From assembly GCF_026735135.1 (NCBI RefSeq), contig NZ_JAPQER010000004.1:124001-188000 (forward strand): DNA of 64,000 nt. The letters are read 5' to 3'. This document shows, in pieces, positions 1 to 8,652 of the stretch. The notes beneath the pieces were generated by a model. That model was not told the origin of the DNA. It saw only the letters and a list, made by a program, of their open reading frames with translations, and did no database searches. Each line of letters starts with the position of its first letter. The stretch's first letter is position 1. This DNA comes from Clostridium aestuarii (GTDB lineage: Bacteria; Bacillota; Clostridia; Clostridiales; Clostridiaceae). The position numbers and the translations under genes were made by a program.

Positions 1-349
1 TAGATATAAAATGATATATTGGTTCAGCTGCTGCCCAAAATACGCCGCCGCCAGCAAGTAATGTACACATTATAATAGCTATCCATCTAAAAGTTGACAT
101 TTCAGGATGTTTTAGATTTCCTAGACGTACTTGACCAAGTTTTGATACAGACAGCCCTATTGCAACAACAAAGGTTACAAGCATCAATATTTGCCAAAGT
201 GCCCCGAAATATTTTACTGAAGAGTTAAAAGAAGAGTTTACAAGTTTATTGACGAGTTGAGGATTAATAAATGAAGCCAATATAAACAATATAAGAAGTC
301 CCCCACTTATTAGTAATACTGACCAGTCAAGCTGTTTTTTTAATTTCAC
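1..349 (-). CDS. BCCT family betaine/carnitine/choline transporter, N-terminal part
   Basis: This gene runs off the left edge; only the first ~116 residues are present. The translation has a hydrophobic segment at about residues 10-27, a second at about 45-65, and a third that starts with a glycine run and contains GVFWAAAEPIYHF near residues 100-113. That run matches the start of the conserved core of betaine-choline-carnitine transporters, which take up quaternary ammonium osmolytes using a Na+ or H+ gradient. The GTG start at 349 is chosen because GGAGG lies six bases upstream on the minus strand. Family assignment is good, but the substrate cannot be told from this fragment. Confidence 0.8.
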   Translation of the reverse strand, partial: MKLKKQLDWSVLLISGGLLILFILASFINPQLVNKLVNSSFNSSVKYFGALWQILMLVTFVVAIGLSVSKLGQVRLGNLKHPEMSTFRWIAIIMCTLLAGGGVFWAAAEPIYHFIS

Positions 350-614
350 AATTAGCCTCCTAAAATTTTGTTATTCCTCTATTTGTTAAATTTAATTTAC
401 AAGGAATTAGTGTGCAAAAAAGCAACATGTTTAATAATATATGATATCAGCTTAGAATTCAACAAGGTTTAATGCGCTTAACTGTGTTTAGGTGGTAATT
501 AGTGACAAAGATGCGGGGATTACGCTGATAAATGGCTATATGACTTAATTTGTAAATATTAAATTAGTTTTTTGTTATTTATCATAATTATCTGAGTTAA
601 TTTCTATGTAAAAA

Positions 615-643
615 TTTACATTTATATAAATTAAATGTATAAT
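615..643 (+). promoter_or_regulatory. Sigma-A type promoter of the sugar-ABC ATPase gene
   Basis: TTTACA at 615-620 and TATAAT at 638-643 are separated by 17 bases, and the ATPase gene starts about 34 bases downstream. The rest of the 350-676 gap between the two divergent genes is AT-rich, and I see nothing else in it that I can support. Confidence 0.7.
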
Positions 644-676
644 ATTGGTAAAGAGTGAATTAAGGGGTGGTTATTG

Positions 677-1774
677 ATGGCAGGGTTAAATCTTAAGAAT
701 ATCGAGAAAGTTTATCCAAATGGATTTTATGCAGTAAAAAATCTATGTATAGATATTGAAGATAAGGAATTTGTAGTTTTGGTTGGCCCATCAGGATGTG
801 GAAAATCCACAAGTCTTAGAATGATTGCTGGACTTGAAGAAATTTCTTCAGGAGAACTTTATATAGGCGATAAGCTTGTAAATGATATACCCCCAAAGGA
901 TAGAGACATTGCCATGGTATTTCAGAACTATGCGTTATATCCACACATGACGGTTTTTGATAATATGGCTTTTGGATTAAAGCTTAGAAAAAAACCTAAA
1001 GAAGAAATTAAAGAAAAAGTTTCACAAGCTGCAAAAATATTAGGTATAGAGAATTTACTAGATAGAAAACCAAAACAACTTTCAGGTGGACAAAGACAGA
1101 GAGTTGCATTGGGACGTGCTATTGTAAGAGAACCTAAGGTGTTCTTAATGGATGAGCCACTTTCAAACTTAGATGCTAAATTAAGAGTGCAAATGAGAAC
1201 TGAAATAAGTAAGCTTCATAAAAGATTGCAAACTACTTTCATTTATGTAACCCATGATCAGACAGAAGCTATGACTATGGGAACAAGAATAGTTATTATG
1301 AAAGATGGAGTAGTACAGCAAATATCTGATCCTCAAACTATATATCAGCATCCAACTAATCTGTTTGTTGCTTCTTTCATAGGTTCACCTCAAATGAATT
1401 TTATTAATTGTGATATAAAAGAAGAAAATGATAGTATTTATGCTGAGTTTATGGATAATAAGATAGAAATTCCTGAGGACAAAGCTAAGCTTTTGAAAGA
1501 AAACGATTGCATTAATAAAGAAGTTATTCTTGGTATAAGACCGGAAGAAATATATGTTAAGGATAGTAAAGCTCAAAACGGCATTAAAGCTAGAGTCGAA
1601 GTTACAGAAATGCTGGGTTCTGAATCATATTTATATTTAGATATGAATGGAAACAATATAATAGCAAGAGTTGATTCAAGTACAAAAGTAGAAATAGGAA
1701 ACAATATAAAGTTTGCTTTTGATGCAAATAAAATACACATGTTTAATAAGGAAACAGAGAAAGCAGTATTCTAA
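677..1774 (+). CDS. ugpC: Sugar ABC transporter ATP-binding protein (MalK/UgpC/MsmX type)
   Basis: This cytoplasmic ATPase would energise carbohydrate or glycerol-phosphate importers. The translation shows Walker A GPSGCGKST (residues 37-45), a Q-loop at Q83, the signature LSGGQ (135-139) and Walker B VFLMDE (155-160). A C-terminal TOBE-type regulatory region occupies about residues 240-365, and the length of 365 is normal for the family. ATG 677 is preferred over TTG 674 because AAGGGGTGG ends six bases before it and family members begin MAGL. No permease or binding-protein gene is adjacent. As with Bacillus MsmX, it may serve several distant sugar importers; that is an inference. A consensus promoter precedes it and an inverted repeat follows. 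Confidence 0.9.
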   Translation: MAGLNLKNIEKVYPNGFYAVKNLCIDIEDKEFVVLVGPSGCGKSTSLRMIAGLEEISSGELYIGDKLVNDIPPKDRDIAMVFQNYALYPHMTVFDNMAFGLKLRKKPKEEIKEKVSQAAKILGIENLLDRKPKQLSGGQRQRVALGRAIVREPKVFLMDEPLSNLDAKLRVQMRTEISKLHKRLQTTFIYVTHDQTEAMTMGTRIVIMKDGVVQQISDPQTIYQHPTNLFVASFIGSPQMNFINCDIKEENDSIYAEFMDNKIEIPEDKAKLLKENDCINKEVILGIRPEEIYVKDSKAQNGIKARVEVTEMLGSESYLYLDMNGNNIIARVDSSTKVEIGNNIKFAFDANKIHMFNKETEKAVF

Positions 1775-1799
1775 GGAAAGTATGGAACACTTTCCTTAG
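1771..1799. terminator. Inverted repeat between convergent genes, probable bidirectional terminator
   Basis: A perfect 11-bp stem (CTAAGGAAAGT, 1771-1781, and its complement, 1789-1799) has a 7-base loop. It overlaps the ATPase stop codon and faces the end of the spore-protein gene. There is no strong T-run on either side, so termination is likely rather than certain. The stem resembles the terminator at 21421-21450. Confidence 0.55.
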
Positions 1800-1816
1800 C
1801 GTTTAGCTGCGTGTAT

Positions 1817-2008
1817 TTAAAGTATTCTTCCTGTTTCAGTTAAATCACAAGCTGGAACTACCATGCAATTATTATCACGTAAATTTCTAATTTGCACTAA
1901 ACTTCTTTTATCGTTTATATCTTCAAGCCATACAGGAACGTTGTTGTATATTACTTCTAGGTTTGAATTAGATTCCATTATAGATTTTGCTCTATCTATG
2001 CTTAACAT
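1817..2008 (-). CDS. sspH: H-type small acid-soluble spore protein
   Basis: A 63-residue protein resembling SspH family members. The N-terminal MLSIDRAKSIMES is followed by a YNNVPVWLEDI segment like the xYNGTPVYIQ stretch of Bacillus SspH, and the C-terminal part contains DLTETG. These are minor DNA- or core-associated proteins made in the forespore late in sporulation. The ATG has GGAGG eight to nine bases upstream (CCTCC at 2013-2017 on the plus strand). A forespore (sigma-G) promoter is expected, but I could not pick out a convincing one. Size and sequence both fit the family. Confidence 0.8.
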   Translation of the reverse strand: MLSIDRAKSIMESNSNLEVIYNNVPVWLEDINDKRSLVQIRNLRDNNCMVVPACDLTETGRIL

Positions 2009-2080
2009 AAAAGATACCTCCTCTTATGCTTAGAATTTGTATTTATAAACTAAATATACGCAATATTCTCATATTGTGTG

Positions 2081-2109
2081 TTGACAATATTATTAAAAGG
2101 TGTTATCCT
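2081..2109 (+). promoter_or_regulatory. Promoter of the riboflavin operon
   Basis: TTGACA at 2081-2086 and TATCCT at 2104-2109 are spaced by 17 bases, with an extended -10 TG at 2101-2102. It sits just upstream of the FMN riboswitch, as expected for the operon leader. Confidence 0.75.
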
Positions 2110-2146
2110 TTACACGTAAACAACTTAATAAAAAGTGATTTTAATT

Positions 2147-2268
2147 AATCCTTCGGGGTAGGGTGAAATTCCCAATCGGCGGTTATAGTCCGCGAGCGGT
2201 AGTACAAGCTATTGCAGATCTGGTGTAATTCCAGGACCGACAGTAAAGTCTGGATGAAAGAAGAGATT
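2147..2268 (+). promoter_or_regulatory. FMN riboswitch (RFN element)
   Basis: The conserved RFN pieces occur in order: CTTCGGGGTAGGGTGAAATT (2151-2170), CCCAATCGGCGGT, AGTCCGCGAGCG, a CAGATCTGGTG segment, AATTCCAGGACCGACAGT, then AGTCTGGATGAAAGAAG. This aptamer binds FMN in the nascent mRNA. In Firmicutes, FMN binding usually favours a downstream terminator, and such a hairpin lies at 2321-2355. It therefore probably controls ribD, ribE, ribBA and ribH by feedback. Confidence 0.97.
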
Positions 2269-2320
2269 ATACTATTGATTATTTATATGCGTTATTGCAT
2301 ATTATATTTTGCGTATAATA

Positions 2321-2355
2321 AACCCTGAAAATTATATTTTCAGGGTTTTTTGTTT
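2321..2355 (+). terminator. Rho-independent terminator of the FMN riboswitch
   Basis: An 11-bp stem (AACCCTGAAAA, 2321-2331, and its complement, 2337-2347) is followed by a T-rich run. It lies between the aptamer and ribD and is the natural expression platform. The stretch 2356-2550 before ribD shows nothing else I can support. Confidence 0.9.
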
Positions 2356-2550
2356 TAGGATTATAAACGTTATTTTTAGAGATAAAAATAATAAGTGATT
2401 TAGAAGAGTTTGTGTGCACACATCTTTCTATTTTCAAATGGGTACCCTATCTAATAATCAAGTAAATCTTTCATCAAAGAAAAATCCCTGTATAAAATGT
2501 TATTTATAATATTTTTAGTTTAAAACTGAATTTTAGAAGGTGATAGTTAA

Positions 2551-3648
2551 GTGGATGTAAAGTATATGAAAAAAGCCATTGAACTAGCTAAAAAAGGTGC
2601 GGGATATACTAGTCCTAATCCTTTAGTTGGTGCTGTTATCGTTAAAGATGACAAAATAATTGCAGAAGGTTATCATCAATTTTATGGTGGACCTCATGCA
2701 GAAGTAAATGCGCTTAATAATGCAGTAGAAGATATTGATGGAGCAGTAATGTATGTTACTTTAGAACCGTGTTCTCACTATGGGAAAACACCACCTTGTG
2801 CAAATACTATTGCTAAAACTGGAATAAAAAAAGTAGTAGTTGGCATGAAAGATCCTAATCCAATAGTAGCAGGAAGAGGTATCAAAATACTAGAGGAAAG
2901 CGGTATTGAGGTAATAAGTGGTGTTCTTGAAAATGAAGTTAAGGAAATTAATGAAATTTTTATAAAATATATAACTACTAAAACTCCATTTTGTCTTTTA
3001 AAAACGGCTATGACGTTAGATGGCAAAATAGCCACGCATAATGGAGATTCAAAGTGGATTACAAATGAAAAATCCAGAAAATATGTACACCAAATAAGAA
3101 ATAGAGTATCGGCAATAATGGTAGGCATAGGAACAGTTTTGCAGGATAATCCAAAACTAACTACAAGATTAGAAGAAAAAGAGTCATCAGATCCAACAAG
3201 AGTAATTGTAGATAGTAGAGGAAGAATTCCTTTAGATTGTAATGTACTAAATGTTGATTCAGAAGCACAAACTATTGTTGTAGTAACAGAACTTGCTGAT
3301 AAAGATAAGATAAATTCTATTAAAGAAAAAGGAGCAGATGTAATAATAACACCTTCAAAGGATAATAGAGTAAATTTAGCATATTTGATGAAAGAATTGG
3401 GTAAAAGAGATATAGATAGTGTTTTATTAGAAGGTGGAAGTACTCTTAATTACTCAGCCTTGAAGGAAAATATTGTGGATAAAGTAATTTCTTTTATAGC
3501 ACCTAAGATAATTGGAGGGGAACAAGCAAAGACACCGGTTGGTGGAAATGGAATAGATTATATGAAAGATGCTATAACACTTGAAAATATAAAAATATTA
3601 AGATTTGAAGAAGACATTATGATAGAAGGAAAGATGACTAATAATTAA
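2551..3648 (+). CDS. ribD: Bifunctional riboflavin deaminase/reductase RibD
   Basis: RibD carries out the second and third steps from GTP to riboflavin: deamination of the pyrimidinone, then NADPH-dependent reduction of the ribosyl chain. The deaminase domain (about 1-145) shows the zinc site HAEVNAL (H49, E51) and PCSHYGKTPPC (C74, C83). The reductase domain follows (about 146-365) with the FCLLKTAMTLDGKIA segment and a glycine-rich VLLEGGSTLN run. GTG 2551 has GAAGGTGA upstream and gives the usual N-terminus. It is the first gene of the operon behind the FMN riboswitch. The stop codon overlaps the edge of a dispersed repeat. Confidence 0.96.
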   Translation: MDVKYMKKAIELAKKGAGYTSPNPLVGAVIVKDDKIIAEGYHQFYGGPHAEVNALNNAVEDIDGAVMYVTLEPCSHYGKTPPCANTIAKTGIKKVVVGMKDPNPIVAGRGIKILEESGIEVISGVLENEVKEINEIFIKYITTKTPFCLLKTAMTLDGKIATHNGDSKWITNEKSRKYVHQIRNRVSAIMVGIGTVLQDNPKLTTRLEEKESSDPTRVIVDSRGRIPLDCNVLNVDSEAQTIVVVTELADKDKINSIKEKGADVIITPSKDNRVNLAYLMKELGKRDIDSVLLEGGSTLNYSALKENIVDKVISFIAPKIIGGEQAKTPVGGNGIDYMKDAITLENIKILRFEEDIMIEGKMTNN

Positions 3649-3752
3649 CAATGAAGAAAAAAATTAAGTAAAGCTTAATTCTAAATCCGCAATTATAACA
3701 AGTTGTAATGTGCGTAGGAAGCTTTGCTACTACAATTGTTAACTGTTAATTG
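3643..3752. repeat. Dispersed intergenic repeat element, copy A
   Basis: This ~110-base stretch separates ribD from ribE. Its ends are inverted (AATTAACAAT at 3643-3652 against ATTGTTA and GTTAATT near 3735-3751). The block at about 3660-3692, containing AAGCTTAATTCTAAATCC, recurs inverted near 25289-25325 and in shortened form near 9015-9045. It has no coding potential and starts within the ribD stop codon. Confidence 0.6.
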
Positions 3753-3771
3753 ATCAAAGGATGGTGAGTAG

Positions 3772-4425
3772 GTGTTTACAGGGATAGTAGAGGAAATAGG
3801 AAGTATTGAATCAGTTAGTAGAGGGACAGAATCTGCTAAGATAAAAATCAAAGCAAATAAGGTTTTGGAAGATGTAAAACTAGGAGATAGTATAAGTACT
3901 AATGGTGTGTGTCTTACTGTAACGGAATTTAATAAAAACAGTTTTGTAGTGGATGTTATGGCAGAAACTATGAGGAAAAGTAGTCTCGATAGTTTAAAAA
4001 AGGGAAATAAGGTTAATTTAGAAAGAGCATTAAGAGTTGGTGATAGATTAGGCGGACATTTGGTAAGTGGTCATATTGATGGAGTTGGTTCTGTAAAAGA
4101 TTTTAAAAAAGAAGATAATGCCATATGGATAACTATAGAAGCACCTTCTAATATTTTAAAATATATAGTTTTAAAAGGATCCATATCTATAGATGGAGTT
4201 AGTTTAACTGTAGCTTATGTAGATGATGGAAGTTTTAAAGTTTCTATAATTCCTCATACTCAAGATGAAACTATACTAGTTAAGAAAAACATAGGAGACA
4301 AAGTTAATCTTGAATGCGATATGATTGGTAAATATGTAGAAAGATTTTTAAGTTTTAAAGAACAGAAAGTATCTGAAAAAAGTAAAATTGATATGAATTT
4401 TTTAGAAAAAAACGGATTTTTATAA
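3772..4425 (+). CDS. ribE: Riboflavin synthase, alpha chain
   Basis: RibE dismutates two 6,7-dimethyl-8-ribityllumazine molecules into riboflavin and the pyrimidinedione. The 217 residues begin with the family hallmark MFTGIVEE and hold two lumazine-binding barrel repeats (about 1-97 and 98-195). Each repeat carries the paired motif: SISTNGVCLTV in the first and SISIDGVSLTV in the second. GTG 3772 follows AAGGATGGTGA and encodes the expected first residue. It is the second gene of the rib operon and 28 bases upstream of ribBA. Confidence 0.96.
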   Translation: MFTGIVEEIGSIESVSRGTESAKIKIKANKVLEDVKLGDSISTNGVCLTVTEFNKNSFVVDVMAETMRKSSLDSLKKGNKVNLERALRVGDRLGGHLVSGHIDGVGSVKDFKKEDNAIWITIEAPSNILKYIVLKGSISIDGVSLTVAYVDDGSFKVSIIPHTQDETILVKKNIGDKVNLECDMIGKYVERFLSFKEQKVSEKSKIDMNFLEKNGFL

Positions 4426-4453
4426 AAACTGATTATCGAAGGGGAGGATATTA

Positions 4454-5680
4454 ATGAGCGAATATAAATTTAATACTATTGAAGAAGCTATAGAAGATAT
4501 AAAAAATGGAAAAATAGTTGTAGTTGTTGATGATGAAGATAGAGAAAATGAAGGAGATTTATTAATGGCAGCAGAAAAAGCTACTCCTGAAGCTATAAAT
4601 TTTATGGCTAAATATGGCCGAGGACTTATATGCATGCCTATGACAGCTAAAAGATTAGATGAGTTAGAACTAAATCAGATGGTATCTAATAATACAGATA
4701 TAAAAGAAACTGCTTTTACTGTATCAATAGATGCTGTAGGAACAACTACAGGAATTTCTGCTCATGAAAGAGCAATGACAGTTTTAAAAGCTGTGGAGCC
4801 TAATGCAAAGCCAGAAGATTTCCAAAGACCTGGACATATATTTCCTCTTAGAGCTAAAGATGGTGGAGTATTAAAAAGAGCAGGGCATACTGAGGCTGCT
4901 GTAGATCTTGCAAAATTAGCAGGACTTAAACCAGCGGGAGTTATATGTGAAATCATGAATGAAGATGGAACAATGTCAAGAGTTCCACACCTTATGGAAT
5001 ATGTAAAAGAACATAATTTAAAAATGATAACTATTGCTGATTTAATTGCTTATAGAAGAGAGAAAGAAAGCTTAGTAGAAAGAGCTGCAGAAGCAAAAAT
5101 GCCTACCAAATATGGGGAGTTTAAAATGGTTGGGTATCAAAATAGATTAAATGGAGAACATCATGTAGCATTAGTTAAAGGTGATGTGGCAAATGGAGAA
5201 CCAGTATTAATCAGAGTACATTCAGAATGTTTAACAGGTGATGTTTTTGGTTCATTAAGATGTGATTGTGGAGACCAATTAGCAGCAGCTTTAAAAGCAA
5301 TTAATAAAGAAGGAAGAGGAATTCTGCTATATATGAGACAGGAAGGAAGAGGAATAGGTCTCATAAATAAAATAAAAGCTTATAAGCTTCAAGAAGAAGG
5401 TATGGATACAGTAGAGGCAAATATAGCTTTAGGGTTTGACCCAGATTTAAGAGATTATGGAATAGGAGCTCAAATACTTAGGGATTTAGGTGTAAAACAA
5501 GCAAGACTTATGACTAATAATCCTAAAAAAATATCAGGAATATCTGGTTATGGAATAGAAATTATTGAGAGGGTTCCTATACAAATAGAATGTAATGAAA
5601 TAAATGAATTTTATTTAAAAACTAAAAAAGAAAAAATGGAACATATGTTATGTTTTGATAAAGACGAGGAGGAGAAATAA
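4454..5680 (+). CDS. ribBA: Bifunctional DHBP synthase / GTP cyclohydrolase II
   Basis: This fused enzyme supplies both precursors of riboflavin: dihydroxybutanone phosphate from ribulose 5-phosphate, and the pyrimidine from GTP. The N-terminal half (about 1-200) has [10 protein letters not shown] (26-35), the acidic catalytic loop of DHBP synthase, and [14 protein letters not shown]. The C-terminal half (about 205-398) has the GTP cyclohydrolase II zinc ligands C259, C270 and C272 in [17 protein letters not shown] and the RQEGRGIGL motif. Length 408 is typical. GGGGAGG precedes ATG 4454. The ribosome binding site of ribH lies inside its last codons. Confidence 0.97.
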   Translation: MSEYKFNTIEEAIEDIKNGKIVVVVDDEDRENEGDLLMAAEKATPEAINFMAKYGRGLICMPMTAKRLDELELNQMVSNNTDIKETAFTVSIDAVGTTTGISAHERAMTVLKAVEPNAKPEDFQRPGHIFPLRAKDGGVLKRAGHTEAAVDLAKLAGLKPAGVICEIMNEDGTMSRVPHLMEYVKEHNLKMITIADLIAYRREKESLVERAAEAKMPTKYGEFKMVGYQNRLNGEHHVALVKGDVANGEPVLIRVHSECLTGDVFGSLRCDCGDQLAAALKAINKEGRGILLYMRQEGRGIGLINKIKAYKLQEEGMDTVEANIALGFDPDLRDYGIGAQILRDLGVKQARLMTNNPKKISGISGYGIEIIERVPIQIECNEINEFYLKTKKEKMEHMLCFDKDEEEK

Positions 5681-5681
5681 G

Positions 5682-6143
5682 ATGAAAGTTTATGAAGGAA
5701 AATTAATTGCACAAGGTTTAAAAGTTGGAATAATAGTTGGAAGATTTAATGAGTTTATAGGTAGCAAATTATTAGATGGAGCTTTAGATGCATTAAAAAG
5801 ACATGGAGTTAATGAGGAAGATTTAGAAATTACATGGGTTCCAGGAGCTTTTGAAATACCTTTAGTTGCTAAAAAAATGGCTAAGACAAACAGATATGAT
5901 GCAGTTATATGTTTAGGAGCTGTTATAAAAGGAGCTACTCCACATTTTGATTATGTATCTAGTGAAGTTTCAAAAGGAGTTGCAAATGTAGGATTAGAAA
6001 CAGAACTTCCTATTATATTTGGAGTGCTTACAACAGATTCTATAGAACAAGCAATTGAAAGAGCAGGAACTAAAGCTGGAAACAAAGGATATGATGCAGC
6101 TATGACTGCGATTGAGATGGCAAACCTACTTAAACAAATATAA
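5682..6143 (+). CDS. ribH: 6,7-dimethyl-8-ribityllumazine synthase
   Basis: RibH condenses dihydroxybutanone phosphate with the ribitylamino pyrimidinedione, the penultimate riboflavin step, and usually forms icosahedral shells. The 153 residues include GRFNEF near the N-terminus, VPGAFEIP, the phosphate-binding loop [14 protein letters not shown] and [23 protein letters not shown] 5682 is chosen because GAGGAGG (5667-5673) lies at the right distance and the family begins here; an in-frame ATG further upstream overlaps ribBA. Last gene of the rib set. Confidence 0.97.
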   Translation: MKVYEGKLIAQGLKVGIIVGRFNEFIGSKLLDGALDALKRHGVNEEDLEITWVPGAFEIPLVAKKMAKTNRYDAVICLGAVIKGATPHFDYVSSEVSKGVANVGLETELPIIFGVLTTDSIEQAIERAGTKAGNKGYDAAMTAIEMANLLKQI

Positions 6144-6173
6144 AAAAGAAGTTAATGTTGGGAGAAGATAAAA

Positions 6174-6833
6174 ATGATACCTTTTCGAAAGATAAAAACC
6201 ATTTTTTTCGATTATGATGGAACAATTCATAACAGTATGGAAATCTATGGACCAGCATTTAGAAAGGCTTATAATTACTTAGTTGAGGGTGGTTTTGCAG
6301 AACAAAGAGAGTGGAAAGATGAAGAGATTCAGTACTGGTTAGGATTTACTAGTGTGGAGATGTGGAAAGAGTTCCTGCCTGAGTTATCTGATGAAATAAA
6401 AGAAAAAGCTAGAAAAACAGTTGGGTATGAGATGAAGTCCCTGATTGAATCTAAAAAAGCAATTTTATATGATGGAGCTGAAGAAACTTTACAGTACTTA
6501 AAAGACAAGGGATATCATTTAGTGTTTATAAGTAATTGCAGCAATTACTATAAGGATACTCATAATGAAGTATTTTCTTTGGATAAGTATTTTGAAAAAT
6601 TGGTTTGCGCTGAAGAACATGATTTTATTCCAAAATATGAAGTGCTAGGAAAGGTTATGAAAGAGTATCCCGATGAAATGGTAATGGTAGGCGATAGAAA
6701 ACACGATATGAAAGCAGGAAAAATGAATAATATATATACAATAGGTTGTAGTTATGGATTTGCTTTAGATGGAGAACTGGATGAAGCAGATTTAATTATA
6801 AAAGATATAAGAGAATTAAAAGAATACTTTTGA
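6174..6833 (+). CDS. HAD superfamily hydrolase (phosphatase-like)
   Basis: A 219-residue haloacid-dehalogenase-type phosphatase. Motif I is FDYDGTI near residues 13-19 (nucleophile and acid/base aspartates), motif II is the serine in FISNCSN, a lysine lies in the FIPKYEV region, and motif IV is GDRKHDM. A helical cap lies between motifs I and II. It starts 30 bases after ribH, so it could be co-transcribed. A HAD phosphatase removing the phosphate of the riboflavin intermediate is a known gap step in other bacteria, so that role is possible but unproven here. Confidence 0.85.
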   Translation: MIPFRKIKTIFFDYDGTIHNSMEIYGPAFRKAYNYLVEGGFAEQREWKDEEIQYWLGFTSVEMWKEFLPELSDEIKEKARKTVGYEMKSLIESKKAILYDGAEETLQYLKDKGYHLVFISNCSNYYKDTHNEVFSLDKYFEKLVCAEEHDFIPKYEVLGKVMKEYPDEMVMVGDRKHDMKAGKMNNIYTIGCSYGFALDGELDEADLIIKDIRELKEYF

Positions 6834-6848
6834 TTAAAATAATAATAA

Positions 6849-6884
6849 AAACCTGTGCAAAAATAAAATGCATAGGTTTTTTTA
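6849..6884 (+). terminator. Rho-independent terminator after the rib operon/HAD gene
   Basis: An 11-bp stem with one G-T pair (AAACCTGTGCA, 6849-6859, against 6869-6879) is followed by a run of Ts. It closes the riboflavin/HAD unit. Confidence 0.9.
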
Positions 6885-6953
6885 TAAAAACACATAGTTT
6901 GAGATAAATATAAGAGTATACATTACTAGCACTACTAGCTATAAATTTCTTTA

Positions 6954-8042
6954 CTATGATTTGATTTTAGTATGATTTTGAAAAAAATTATCAATATATA
7001 TTTTTAGTACAGCCATTGTTGGAACACCTAAAAGCATCCCAATAATTCCAAATAGGCTGCCACCTATAGTTACTGCAAAAATAACTAAAAATGGACTAAG
7101 ACCGACTTTACTTCCTATTAATTTAGGATCTAAATACCATGCATCAAATTGTTGAAGAAAAAATAAAAATATTAAAATTTTTACAGCTATCATTGGATTA
7201 AAGAAAATATTTATTATAAAACCTACTATCATACCTATAAATGGACCAAAATAAGGTATCATATTTGTAAAACCAACTATTACTGCTATTAATAATGTAT
7301 AAGGAGATTTAAGTATGGAAATTCCAATAAAACAAATTACAGCTATAATAAATGAATCAATAGCCTTTATCCCTATGTATGTAGATAGCATATAATGAAT
7401 ATTTTTTAATAAGTTTAAAAAGTTATCTCCATTTTTTTTCTTTAAAATAATATAAATAATTTTTTTAGCATTTTTAATAAATTTTTCTTTATCATAAAGA
7501 ACATATATAGATATTATAAAACCAAATATTATTTTAGCAAAAAAACTTGTGAATGATAGAGTTTTTATAAAAACTATATTCATTGATTGAAGGAACATAT
7601 CTTTAAAATTTAAAATTCCTGATTTTAAATTATTTATAAAAAATCGCTTGGAATCTACTCTGTTTAAGAATTCTATATTATTATTTATCCAAATCTTTGC
7701 TTGATTAGCAAACTTAGGAGAATTATTAAATAACTCAACAACATTATCTGCTATTTTAGGCAATAGAGAAGTTATAAATATTGTAATTAAACCAATTATC
7801 AAAACATAAGTTAGTGATATACTTAAAGCGCGTTTGAATTTTAATTTTTCTTCGAAAAATGACAATAGTGGATTTAGAATATAAGCTATTATAAAAGCAA
7901 AAATAAATGGATGAAAAATAGCAATAAAACTATTTATAGATGATAGAACAGAAGTATAATTATCTATAAGCCTTATAACTATAAATAATATAGTACCTGC
8001 AATAATCAAATCAATATATGGATTTTTTTTAATATTTAGCAA
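6954..8042 (-). CDS. AI-2E family transporter (PerM/YdiK-like permease)
   Basis: A 362-residue multi-span membrane protein of the AI-2E exporter/PerM family. Hydrophobic segments lie near residues 8-24, 28-56, 68-92, 148-180, 215-250, 255-285 and 305-350. Characteristic family text is NMIPYFGPFIGMIVGF and the C-terminal LIGSKVGLSPFLVIFAV with GIIGMLLGVPTMA. Some relatives export autoinducer-2 and others act in Na+/H+ exchange, so the substrate is open. TTG 8042 is chosen because GGGGGAG lies eight bases upstream. It faces the HAD gene, with a terminator between. Confidence 0.85.
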   Translation of the reverse strand: MLNIKKNPYIDLIIAGTILFIVIRLIDNYTSVLSSINSFIAIFHPFIFAFIIAYILNPLLSFFEEKLKFKRALSISLTYVLIIGLITIFITSLLPKIADNVVELFNNSPKFANQAKIWINNNIEFLNRVDSKRFFINNLKSGILNFKDMFLQSMNIVFIKTLSFTSFFAKIIFGFIISIYVLYDKEKFIKNAKKIIYIILKKKNGDNFLNLLKNIHYMLSTYIGIKAIDSFIIAVICFIGISILKSPYTLLIAVIVGFTNMIPYFGPFIGMIVGFIINIFFNPMIAVKILIFLFFLQQFDAWYLDPKLIGSKVGLSPFLVIFAVTIGGSLFGIIGMLLGVPTMAVLKIYIDNFFQNHTKIKS

Positions 8043-8421
8043 TCAAAAATCTCCCCCTAAATGTATATAAACTTATTACTTTATTATTATACATTTCATA
8101 CTAAGATACTTCAATGACTCAATTTTCTTATATATTTACTGTGCAATTTTAGCTAATGGAGAGTATTGTCTTAGTTGTATTTATAAGGCTTGTAATGCTT
8201 AATAGAATCCTTTGTTTTAATTCATGAATTTAGGTTAATTCCATGAAAGAATAGAATGGAATTAAGTAAATTTTGCATGAAAAGGGGATACTATTAATTA
8301 AGTATAAGTATATTACTTATAAGTTTTAAATGTTGCTTAAATTAAAAACAAAAGTATTTAATTTAGTATATTGTTAAGTATAATTGTAATAACCGTAGTA
8401 TTATTTTTGGAGGATAACTAA
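8043..8421. other. Intergenic region between divergent genes
   Basis: No coding potential is visible. There is a TATAAT at 8379-8384, close enough to serve the small membrane-protein gene, but its -35 is poor. An AT-rich inverted segment, ACTTATAAGT-like with AAGTATAAGTATA, lies near 8300-8330. I assign no function to it. Confidence 0.4.
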
Positions 8422-8652
8422 GTGAAAGGAAAAATAATAACTGTAATAATCATAACAATAATAATGTCAGCTATAATTTTGTTGTATGCAGGAGCGATTA
8501 TATTAGGAATTCTAGAATCAGGTATAAGCCATATGACTTTGCTATTAATTATAGGTATAGTTTTAGCAGTACTAGGATCTGTAATCTATACTTTAATTGA
8601 AAGAATAAAGGAAATAAAGGAGGAAGATGAAGATGATATTAGTAAATACTAA
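8422..8652 (+). CDS. Small two-span membrane protein, unknown function
   Basis: A 76-residue protein with two hydrophobic helices (about 5-30 and 39-61) and an acidic tail KEEDEDDISKY. I do not recognise a family. GTG 8422 has GGAGG 12 bases before it (GGAGGATAACTAAGTG). The end overlaps the start of the YbjQ gene by 20 bases, which suggests translational coupling and a joint task, possibly anchoring or partnering at the membrane. Confidence 0.65.
   Translation: MKGKIITVIIITIIMSAIILLYAGAIILGILESGISHMTLLLIIGIVLAVLGSVIYTLIERIKEIKEEDEDDISKY

Noticed and set aside
2778..3128. A 116-codon minus-strand frame inside ribD
   Set aside because: It lies wholly inside a well-conserved enzyme gene, with no start signal or family resemblance.
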